This document shows positions 55,771 to 64,000 of a DNA stretch of 64,000 nt, one piece after another (position 1 is the first letter of the stretch; every line of letters starts with the position of its first letter). The notes under the pieces are model-generated. The model searched no databases and was not told where the DNA came from. It worked only from the letters and a program-made list of their open reading frames with translations. The position numbers were made by a program, and so were the translations under genes. The DNA is from Locusta migratoria (taxonomy: Eukaryota; Arthropoda; Insecta; Orthoptera; Acrididae): assembly GCA_026315105.1 (NCBI GenBank), contig CM048745.1, positions 741,626,506-741,690,505 on the forward strand, read 5' to 3'.

Positions 55771-57315
55771 CCAACAGATTCAAAAGCCCACAACCTCCTT
55801 CCTTGTCATGATGACCAACTGCATAACCAACAACAATTACTTCTCTTTTGAAGGCATTACCTACAAACAAATCTGCAGTACAGCCAAGGGCATCCATATG
55901 GCACCTTCCTATGCAAAGCTGTTCATCAGGGGCCACCTAGAGGAACTACCAACAACCCGCAACTGGATCAGATTCACTGATGACAGATTCATAATCTGGA
56001 CTGAAGTAAGGTCTCACTATCCCCATTCATTCAAAACCTCAACACATTCTCTCCCATTCACTTCAGCTAGTCCTACACATTCCATCAAGCCACCTTCTTT
56101 GTTGTTGACCTCCACCTGAAGGATGGCCTCATCAGTAGCTCCATCAACATCAAAACTATGAACCATCAACAAACCTCCATTTTGACAGCTGCCACCCATT
56201 CCACATCAAAAAGTTCCTTCTATACAGTCTAGATAGCCGTCGTTATCACATTTATAGTGATGAGCAGTCTCTCTCCAATAATGTCAAAGGCTTCACTGAG
56301 GCTGTCACTAGCCCTAACTATCATTCCAAATTTGTCCATAAACATATGTCATGTAACAAGACTGTTCAGTCATCCACCACCAACCTCATGCTCACTGTGC
56401 GGCCACAAAGGAGTACCCCTCTTGTGACCCAGTATCATTCAGGACTGGAGAATTATACCACATTCTCCACCAGAGTTTCAACTACCCTTCATTCTGCCCC
56501 GAAATAATAAATACCCTCCTCAATATCCTCACTACCCCTCCTACAGTGGTATTCCGCCACCCACCACACCTGCATAATTTCTTTGTCCATCCATACTCAA
56601 TCCCTGCTCCCAACCCCTTGCCCCGTAGATCATATCCCTGCAAAACACAGATGTAAACACTATCCTATCCACCAACCCACCACCACACCACCTTCACAAG
56701 TCTTGTCACAACAGATATTTCATATCCAATAAAAGGCATGAAAACCTGTGAAAGCAGTCATGTTATCTACAGACTTAGCTGTAACCACTGTGAAGCCTTC
56801 TATCTGGGTACGGCCAGTAACAAGCTGTCTGTCCACATGAATGACCATCGTTAACTGTGGCTAGGGACAGCTGGAACTTCCTGTTACAGAACATGCAGCC
56901 TTGAATGATGTTGCTTGCTTCAATGACTGATACACACCTGTGCAACATGGATCATACCCATCAACACCAGCTATTCTGAATTGTACAGGTGGGAAATCTT
57001 CCTACAATATAACCTATGCTCCCACAATCCTTCAGGCCTAAACCTTCCTTCACTAGTTCATGACTCCACCACCTTCCCCTCCCGTGCCTAATTCTAACCT
57101 CATGTTTGTCTTCCATTCCTCTGCACAGTCTAGTCTCTCCCTTCTCTTCCTCCCTGTCCATCATACAGCAGTGGCTTATTCCCCCACCCTCACCTTGCAT
57201 CCACCCCCTCCCCTCCCATCATGCTCTCCTCACCATGCTTCTGCCTCACCCCCACCACTGGTTGCTCTCACTTGGACAGTCCCACACTCTAGCCACAACA
57301 GATACAGACAGCAGT

Positions 57316-57355
<40 letters not shown>

Positions 57356-57430
57356 TTTCTGAAGAAGACCATAGCAGCCAAAAGCTAAGTAAACCTGTTA
57401 TATTTTGTGTGTGCCTATCTACAAATAGAA
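55771..57430 (+). mobile_element. Old Penelope-like element, right part (RT, spacer, GIY-YIG remnants, 3' end)
   Basis: Continues the element cut at 53049. The frame at 55808-56119 reads FEGITYKQICSTAKGIHMAP and IRFTDDRFIIW (RT YxDD region, here FTDD). Later frames give KLSLNNVKGFTEAV-type and, near 56760-56830, VIYRLSCNHCEAFYLGTASNK-type GIY-YIG remnants with stops. A C-rich stretch and (GT)n (57318-57354) precede ctgaagaagacc (57359) and the 3' terminus. The length and order equal one complete but ancient PLE from 52160. Confidence 0.7.
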
Positions 57431-57494
57431 AGAAAGATCCTTTACTATATAACTATGCAATAGCAGGAAAACACTGTAAGCAGTTATTTCCATA

Positions 57495-58045
57495 AAACAA
57501 CAGGGAGTGGACATACTGAAATTGAAGAATCATATAAAATCATGACAGATTCATTGGAAGAATCCTAAGTAAGTGTAGTCCATCAACAAAGAAAGTAGGT
57601 TCGAAAACTGTTGTTTAGCCACTGCTTGAGTATTGCTTATCAGTGTGGAATCTGTACCACGTATGTTAATAGAAGACAGAAAGAAATTACAACAGAGAGC
57701 AGTAAGCTTGGTAAAGTAATCATTAGTTAATGTGAAAGCATTTCAGAGATAATCAGGAAATTCCAGTAGCAGACACTGGAAGAGAGACATCCTGTATTGC
57801 AGTATTGTCTTCTGTTAAAGTTCCAAGAACATATGTTTCATGAAGAGTCAAACAACATATTACTTCCCCTATGTATACTTCATGAAGTGACCAAAAGGAT
57901 AAGATCAGTGAGATTAGGGCTCATACAGAAGCATACAGGCAATCATTTTCCCTGCAAACCATATGTGACTGGAATAGGAGGAAGATGCAATGGTGCACAT
58001 CATACCCTCTGCCACATACCGTGAGCTGGTTTGTGGAGTGTGGAG
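57495..58045 (+). mobile_element. LINE 3'-end fragment (CR1/Jockey-like)
   Basis: Around 57890-58030 one frame reads ISEIRAHTEAYRQSFSLQTI then CDWNRR and PHTVSWFVECG, the C-terminal tail shared with other insect LINE ORF2 ends, here with stops. Recognition is by eye. It is followed by a G-run (58053-58063). Confidence 0.55.
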
Positions 58046-58099
58046 GGTGGGAGGGGGGGGGGGCAATTCATCGAGACATCTCCTTGGTGAGTGAAAATC

Positions 58100-58330
58100 T
58101 ATCCATTTCTTAGTATTGGGTTGGTTGGTGGTTTGGGACTGGAGGACAAAAACTACTTAGGTCGTCATTCCCACTATGCAGAGGGGAGGAGTGAGTATAG
58201 GACAGGAAGGGAAGAGAGAGGACATGCAAACCAGGGAGGAAAGAAGGAAGAAAGACTACACTAGCTTGGGCCCCATTCCATGCCATGCATGTACTCATGA
58301 AAGAACCTTGAGGCCCCTGGCTGACCAAAA
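58100..58330. repeat. Short dispersed repeat (ggttggttggtgg..)
   Basis: The 'ggttggttggtggtttgggac' type start with 'aggtcgtcattccc' resembles the beginning of a frequent grasshopper repeat, from memory. A minus-strand frame of 72 codons here is incidental. Confidence 0.35.
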
Positions 58331-58383
58331 TATTGAATAAATTGTTCGATTTGTGTGCTGGAAGAAAGTATTACTGAATTATT

Positions 58384-58386
58384 GTG

Positions 58387-58421
<35 letters not shown>

Positions 58422-58545
58422 GGGGGGGGGAGGGAGGGTGGAGAGAGAAGGGTGGGGGGAGGAGAGAGAGAGGGGGGGGGTGCGAGAGAAGGGGGGGGGG
58501 AGAGAGGGGGGAGAGAGGGAGGGAGGGAGGAAAGGAAAGAATCTC
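58384..58545. repeat. GT/GA/G-rich low-complexity tract
   Basis: (GT)n passes into (GA)n and G-runs for about 160 bp. Strongly purine-biased on the plus strand. Positions 58546-59121 hold nothing recognised except a C-run at 59070-59086. Confidence 0.9.
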
Positions 58546-59121
58546 AGCATTTGAATAATTAACTTCTACTTACGGGCAGAAGGCAATTGTGAGTTTAAAA
58601 ATGCAAAATCTCTGTAATTAATATAACGTAATTTCACTTTTTGCATTATGCTTCCATTTAATTGCTTCTTGCTCTTTTTTCTCAATAATTTATAATAAAT
58701 AAAATTTGTTTATTGTTTCAAGATTGCATGGGAAATAAATGAGCTACTGTGTGTGTTTTACTCATACTTACATAAAGGATTTAAATATGTGAAAAATTGT
58801 GAATTTCAAGGGCTGCATTCAGGTGTTTTTGGTAAACGGTTTATCTCCCTGCATTCTCTTCCTTGACACTAAGAGAGAGTACTGCCACCCGTTATAAACA
58901 GTTTTATTTGAAGCTACACGTTTCGACAGTGGTAGACTAAAGCTTGTCGGAGGCCCGGGGTGGTGGCAAAACAAAATGAGGCCTCCTGTTCATTTGAAAA
59001 TACAAATACATACAATTTCTGAGATTTGGAGGGCTCCCTAGGAAAAGAGGCACAGGACAGTCAAAAGAACCCCCCCCCCCCCCCCCAGATGAGAGTCCTG
59101 GGGAATTATTGGAGCAAATTA

Positions 59122-59170
59122 GAAATTTCATAAAGGATGAAACACTTGTCAACAGCTGAACATGAATTTT
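59122..59170. repeat. Inverted partner of 60655-60703
   Basis: aaaggatgaaacacttgtca at 59133 is the complement of tgacaagtgtttcatccttt at 60670, within about 45 bp of good inverted match. The two C-runs at 59070-59086 and 60898-60921 lie outside the pair. It may be the arms of an old foldback about 1.6-1.9 kb long, or two copies of one dispersed repeat. Confidence 0.5.
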
Positions 59171-59241
59171 TCCACACATCAGATACAAAAGATTTTCATG
59201 GTAGTAGAAATTCTTCTTAAAGCACAGTGAAGTGTAATTTT

Positions 59242-59755
59242 CAGAATGAAATGTTCACTCTACAGCGGAGTGTGCACTGATATGTAACTTCCTGGCAGAT
59301 TAAAATTGTGTGCTGGAACCGGGATTGAAACCTGCGACCTTTGCCTTTCAAGGGCAAGTACTCTACTGCTTGAGCTATCTCGGGATGCTCTACAGTCTTT
59401 CCTCATGACTTTACTTCTGCCAGTCCTCGCCTCCTACTTTTCAAACTTCACAAAAGTTCTGCAAACCTTTCAGAACGTGGGACTAGCACTCCTGGAAGAA
59501 ACTATATGGTGGAGACATGGCTTAGCCACAGCCTAGGGGAATTTTCCAGAATGAGGATTGCTAATCCAGAAAGGTGCATAGGAAAACTTCTGTGAAGTTT
59601 GGAAAATAGGAGGTGAGGTACTGGCAGAAGTAAATTTGTGTGGACGAACTGTGAAGCATGCCAGGATAGCTCATATAGCGCTTGTTTGCAAAAGGTAAAG
59701 GTCCTAGGTTATAATACCATTTCTGAGACACAGTTTTAATCTAGTAAGAAGATTC
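59242..59755. repeat. Inverted pair of degenerate 301-bp tRNA-like repeats
   Basis: Positions 59242-59560 are a full unit in array orientation (agaatgaaatgttcactcta.. to ..ttttccagaatga). It is followed by a partial unit in the opposite orientation (about 59585-59755, acttctgtgaagtttgg.. to ..ttttaatctagtaag). Both are diverged, and their B boxes are no longer consensus. The forward-then-inverted arrangement repeats the design of the array end at 43490. Confidence 0.8.
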
Positions 59756-60311
59756 AACTGTAATTTTGTTGATCGCAAAAGCTTCCTTGAAAACTTATAT
59801 CGTTTTGCATAGTAACTTTACAAAGCATGAAGAAGAAATAGATTCAGTACAACACAAACACAGGAAACCATATTTTAAATTTTTGAGGGAATATCAAAAT
59901 TAGTGTGACATATTTACTGGCTGTTTGCTTGTTGCGAGGAGCAGTGAGCAAAAGGCAGCGTTGCAGTGTTGGAAACTTTACCCATAACAATGTGAGCAGT
60001 AATATTTTGCATCTAAGGGCAGCATAACATTGGAAGGTCTCCAAAATAAATAGATGTCCTTCAAGTAGTGCAGATATTTTCTGCTGCTGGCATCACCAGG
60101 TAACATTGTCTCTTCACTTGTCAAATTAAGTACTTCCATCTAATTACCAATGCACTACTAGTTTCAGTGCGCTATGGAGTTATTCTCAAGTTCCTATGAT
60201 TACGAAAAGTATTACAATGATTCAACCACATTAAACAGTGAAAAGTTCACAAAAGAGTTTCGGAACACTACATTACCAAAAAGACAGTCAAACCATGTGC
60301 GCTGCACGAGA
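59756..60311. other. Gene-free AT-rich sequence
   Basis: Nothing recognised. Confidence 0.45.
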
Positions 60312-60485
60312 ACGGCCGTGCGATCTGAGGTGCAATGTCACAAAGTATGCAGTCACTCCCACAAGAGATCAGTCCTTCCTCAGGCATGGGTGTGTGTGTT
60401 ATCCTTAGAATGAGTTAGGTTAAATAGTTTGTGAGGCTAGGGACCAAGACCTTAGCAGTTTGGTCCCTTCCCATTACAAACATTT
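60312..60485 (+). repeat. tRNA-derived SINE, degenerate
   Basis: cggccgtgcgatctgagg (head), cctcaggcatgggtgtgtgt (B-box region lost by change), then gctagggaccaagaccttag and cagtttggtcccttcc.. acatttgga. Same family as 44850-45062. Confidence 0.65.
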
Positions 60486-62026
60486 GGACATTCTTTTTAT
60501 TTTTTATTTTATTTTTTTGTATACCATATGGCCTAGGTGTTGGTAAAATCACCATTACATCATTTGGCTCATTTAATATCATCATCCTGTGGGCATCATT
60601 GTACAAAACTGTTGTTTTTCGGACATATTGTACAATTTTGTTTGAATTTTCAAGTTCGTGTTCAGCTATTGACAAGTGTTTCATCCTTTACGATAATGAA
60701 GGGTGAAACAAGTGTGCCCACACCTGATTACGGTGCATTCAGGCTATAAATTCTCTGTTTGCTTTTTTTTAAATTAATTTTGTGGTAAATTTAGGAAATT
60801 TACACTGTTTGCAATGACTTTAGCGACATTTATTTCTGTGTGTGTGTGTGTTTTAAAATTAGTCTCACAAAGCCCTTAAGGACATGTTCAGTGTTGTGCC
60901 CCCCCCCCCCCCCCCCCCCCCGGCAAAAAACTCTGTATCCGCCACTGGTGTACAGTCTGAACTGTGCCTGCGAATTCAGGCACAAGCCCTGGACACCTCA
61001 TATATTGTGCCTCAGGCCTTCATTCATGGTTCAGTCATAAAAGATATTCCACAAGATTTACTATGGTCATTATCTGGTGTGAATCCTTAAACCATGTGAA
61101 TGTTTGTTACTTTTGTATGACAGTTCCATTAACACTTAATACTTCTAAGACAAAAATATCTTCCATGGCCATACAGAATGACCATCAAGTCTGAGAATGG
61201 TTTAGGGAAATTTCAAAAATTTTATCTCAAAGCTTTGACAGTGCTACATCAACTATAGCAACATGAACAAGCCTGCCCACCTAGGCTTTAAGACCTGACT
61301 GCATACAGAATCAAGTCACCCTTCTGGCATCTGTGTAAAATTTACTGATGTTCTGATGCCACCTTTTGTGCCAATAATGCATTGCACGCAACTGATCAAA
61401 TGTGCTGGTGCTGAAGAACTCTAAGGTGCAAGAATTGGTTGCTTCCCACTCTTCCATACCAGCCTTCATATAGAACAGGTGCATTCTTGAGATGCAGCCT
61501 CACTGTGGAGCAAACAACCTTGTACTGTCTCCTCCTACCTAGCTGCTGTTTGCTGTCAGTTATCAACTATGTGAACCATTACCGTTTCTGTATCCTAATC
61601 CACTAGCACTAAGTCTGAACAATCATACACTATATCTATCCCCAAGGTGTATCCCATAATCTCAGAATACAGAAAGTATTTATTTCAAGCCTATCTATTA
61701 TTTATCCATTGGGTAACCACACGCTTTTACTGCTTCGCCTGCCACCTAACATACTGTCAGCAACACGATCAGTGCCTCAAAGAAACAGACTGCCTTTTAC
61801 TATTCCATCTGATTGTGATAATGATTAGAACAGTAGTGAAACTAGTGCTGAACCATCACCTTCAAAATCCAGTTCTTAGAAAGATCCTTATTTTGCTAGT
61901 AAAAATGAGTGAACAGAGATTCACAAAATAACACTGTGTGAACACAATGACCTAGATGGCTAGAGATGGCTAGAACTGTCAAAAGGTAAAGCTGAACTAC
62001 TGGCATCAAGACCTGACTGCATGGAA
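60486..62026. other. Mostly gene-free sequence with a 24-C run
   Basis: C-run at about 60898-60921. A 14-nt word, aagacctgactgca, occurs at 61290 and 62009, at the edge of the serpin pseudo-exon. Short open frames here have no family features. Confidence 0.45.
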
Positions 62027-62079
62027 TGGGTGATAAGCTTTAAACACAACTGAAAGTGTTTGATGTATTACTGCACACA
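62027..62079 (-). pseudogene. Broken copy of the serpin internal exon (copy B)
   Basis: 53 bp match 17163-17215 without gaps at about 43 of 53 positions (for example aacacaactg and actgcaca). On the minus strand it reads C-A-V-I-H-Q-T-L-S-V-V-F-K-A-Y-H-P-F-H against C-A-V-S-N-P-P-L-P-V-V-F-K-A-D-H-P-F-L. The Asp of ADHPF is Tyr, and an in-frame TGA follows within six codons. Similarity to the rest of the exon and its splice sites is lost. It lies upstream, in gene direction, of the copy B terminal exon (45331-45361), as expected for a duplicated gene. Confidence 0.6.
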
Positions 62080-62499
62080 TGTTAACCATTACCTAACCTA
62101 CACGGAACATAATGACTGCATTCCATAATCAACGTATGCAATTCTTTCCATTTCTCAAAAGTGAAAACAACTTGGTATTTTGTAATTATGTACAGGGACT
62201 AATGGCAGCTAAGTGCATGCATGACTATGTTAATTATGTTTTTTTTCCTGTTTCTCTGTGATAAAAAGAAAGATTGGTCTCAGTGTTAACAATGTTATGT
62301 AAGACACACTTCTCAAATATAAGAACCTACTAGTAATTCTCCCAGCTTTCCATATAAAATTGGGCCTAATTACAATCATCATTAAGGCTATTGACAAAAC
62401 TGTGGATACTTTCTCTATTTGCACAAGAAAGTTTCACATCTTAGTGAGGAGAAAATAAAAGACATGATTTTCATGGGTCCCCAGATATGCAAGCCATAC

Positions 62500-62880
62500 A
62501 AAGATGAGCATTGAAAAAACCACCCTAGCAGGTGATGAAAAGTTACCTTGGAATGCCATTGTTCAAGTGTCAACATACTTTCTAGGGGATATGGATCTTG
62601 TGACAAATCTGCACTGCCACAACAAACTGTCCTTACAAAACTACATTTCCTATATACTGTATCCACTTGATCTTCTTTCCTGATAAAAATGGTACTTTAA
62701 CCACCAAATACAGGAAATGTTTCTACCAGCAAATTTTGGACTTGGAAATAAGATTCAAGGAAAAGAGGACTGTGCCAATGTTACTGATCATTGCTGGGCA
62801 CTAATCAAGAAATCACCAGAAAAATTACAAATGCCAGGCAAAGTGGTTGCACCTTCGGTGACCTTCCTCTCGCTGATGAC
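62500..62880 (+). pseudogene. Decayed fragment of a repeated insect ORF family (FLG / DYCW type)
   Basis: The frame at 62514-62678 reads KLPWNAIVQVSTYFLGD and continues to LYPLDLLS. Shifted frames give RKCFYQQILDLE and then ANVTDHCWALIKK. The order (WxxFVxVxxxFLG, then FHQDI, then ADYCW) is one I remember from a multicopy uncharacterised insect protein family, possibly transposon-borne. There are stops and shifts. A minus-strand frame (62415-62666) is its shadow. Confidence 0.4.
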
Positions 62881-63073
62881 ACCAAGGTAAATACACAAGC
62901 TTATAATGCCAATAACAACGTTGTTATATCTTCAAAATGAGAGCTAATCTTTCACTTTTAATGAGTTTGGAAAAAGGTTATTTCCTTTTGGAAGGCAGTG
63001 AATTGATATAATATTTTTGATATGAAAATATCAGTCAAGTTTGCAGAAGATTATACACTTATATATCTTATAC

Positions 63074-63140
63074 TAAGATCATCCTCAGACCGATTTGACT
63101 CTGGTTGGTGCCGAGACAAAATGAGCTGAGGATGATCTTA
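63074..63140. repeat. Hairpin-forming inverted repeat
   Basis: taagatcatcctca (63074-63087) and tgaggatgatctta (63127-63140) are perfect 14-bp inverted repeats with a 39-nt loop. Origin unknown, possibly the end of a DNA transposon. Confidence 0.6.
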
Positions 63141-63484
63141 CTATAAGATTGAAACCAATAATCTTTATATAAAATACAGTTTATAATTTTCTGAGACCTA
63201 GATTGATATGTCATATTAAAAACTTTCACTTTTATTTTTCAGGGCACAAACCTATAGAGTAGCTGTTTTCATATGAGTCACTGAAAAAAGGTAAAATTTT
63301 GTTGACTACTGTTACAAAGCAGTAGTTAAAAAAATACTGCTCACAGATCTGTCAATCTGAGTAATGACTACATAAGCAGATTACCTAAAAAATGAACTTG
63401 GATCGTAATAAACCTGGAAATCTCTGCTAAATAAATGTGAGTCTCATAATAATGGAAATACACTGAAGGATTCAAGAACATTTT

Positions 63485-63600
63485 GGAAAGGATAGGTTGC
63501 CACTCACCACAGAGGTGCCCAATGAACCACAGAAAGGCAAACATAAAAGAACAAAAAAATAAAATAAAGCTTTTGGCTGTTAAGCCTTCGATCTCTAGCA
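63485..63600 (-). mobile_element. PLE terminal relic (minus strand)
   Basis: aaaggataggttgccactca near 63486, then aataaagcttttggctgtta and agccttcg, which on the minus strand gives cgaaggcttaacagccaaaa. I recognise it as one more subtype of the PLE end with the short stem motif. Confidence 0.5.
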
Positions 63601-63699
63601 ACCAATGGTGGGAATGAGGAAGCAGCATGGAGAGGGAAGCAGGAAGGGAGGGAAGCGATGCCGGCGGGGATGAAGTAATACGACAGTGCTGTCTGACAG

Positions 63700-64000
63700 A
63701 TTAGATTAGATTAATACTTGTTCCATAGTTCATTAATATGAAAGTTCATAATGATGTGGAATGTGTCTGGTTAATAAAAGATATTACATTTACACAAAAT
63801 ATTACACAAATAACATTTTTTAAATTTTTTCTTATTTTTATGTTTTTTATAATTTTATTTTATTAGATTTACTAATTTATACCTAAAAATTCATCCAATT
63901 AGTAGATGGAGTTGTCATTCAGAATTTTTTTTTTAATTTATTTTTAAATATATACTGTGAAGTTACTGTGAGGAAACCTAAATCCTTAAATAGTTGTCTG
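63700..64000 (+). repeat. Dispersed repeat 'gattagattag..ttgttccatag', running off the window
   Basis: Starts agattagattagattaatac, continues ttgttccatag, gatgtggaatgtgtc, ttaataaaagatattaca and then AT-rich sequence to the end. A short piece of the same repeat is at 8233-8310. A frequent grasshopper repeat by memory. The class is not known to me. Confidence 0.6.

Noticed and set aside
58353..58562. Gly/Glu/Arg-rich frames
   Set aside because: Low-complexity GT/GA/G tract.
60174..60413. 79-codon plus-strand ORF (MELFSSSYDYEKYY..)
   Set aside because: The C-terminal half is SINE sequence and the N-terminal half has no recognisable feature.

Overview
The window is AT-rich, repeat-dominated eukaryotic DNA. 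It is most likely from a large insect genome, and I favour an orthopteran (grasshopper/locust, Schistocerca-like). That identification is recognition from memory: the 301-bp tRNA-like repeat, the RTE 3' end, the Penelope-like termini and the 'GATTAGATTAG..TTGTTCCATAG' repeat are all familiar from locust sequence. There is no operon structure and no long intact host ORF. Most of the coding signal is decayed transposons.

Host gene: two exons of a serpin lie on the minus strand. An internal exon (17092-17236) begins inside the reactive-centre loop and carries the FKADHPFLF / ILFIGRV serpin signature. A 31-nt terminal coding exon (7687-7717) joins in phase, across a 9.4-kb intron filled with transposons. 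A diverged second copy of the terminal exon, its 3' UTR and flanking intron lies at about 44.3-45.8 kb, and a broken copy of the internal exon lies at 62027-62079. This suggests an old tandem serpin duplication, now split by insertions.

Layout: 57-441 Penelope-like (PLE) terminal foldback; 2.05-5.29 kb RTE-type LINE (minus); 5.76-7.12 kb PLE relic; 7.19-8.18 kb serpin 3' end; 9.0-13.07 kb gypsy element 1 (identical-length LTRs, TSD aacc) carrying a nested LINE fragment; 13.46-15.28 kb PLE; 15.5-15.9 kb RTE fragment; 16.16-16.62 kb foldback; 17.09-17.24 kb serpin exon; 17.96-19.22 kb Tc1 element; 19.74-26.10 kb gypsy element 2 (minus, TSD ccat); 27.33-29.35 kb old RTE; 29.6-29.9 kb SINE-like repeat; 30.11 kb piggyBac-like MITE (TTAA); 31.3-34.56 kb gypsy element 3, split by a non-autonomous hAT (8-bp TSD ctgtgcac).

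The layout continues with the 35.2-43.9 kb array: 27.5 almost identical 301-bp units, each holding a minus-strand tRNA-like Pol III module, closed by an inverted 1.25-unit segment and flanked by a 13-bp direct repeat. Then come 43.9-45.8 kb serpin copy B; 46.0-51.27 kb Copia (minus) split by an RTE; 51.3 kb a solo copy of the array repeat; and 52.2-57.4 kb an old PLE split by a younger palindromic PLE (16-bp TSD) with a well-preserved GIY-YIG domain. The right end (57.5-64 kb) holds a LINE 3' end, SINEs, an inverted pair of the array repeat, the serpin pseudo-exon, a decayed repeat ORF and a PLE end.

The most unusual items are the 301-bp tRNA-like tandem array with its TSD and terminal inversion, the compensating stem/core motif that recurs in the PLE ends (hammerhead-ribozyme-like), and the serpin duplication buried in transposons. 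No computation was run. Identities are by eye.
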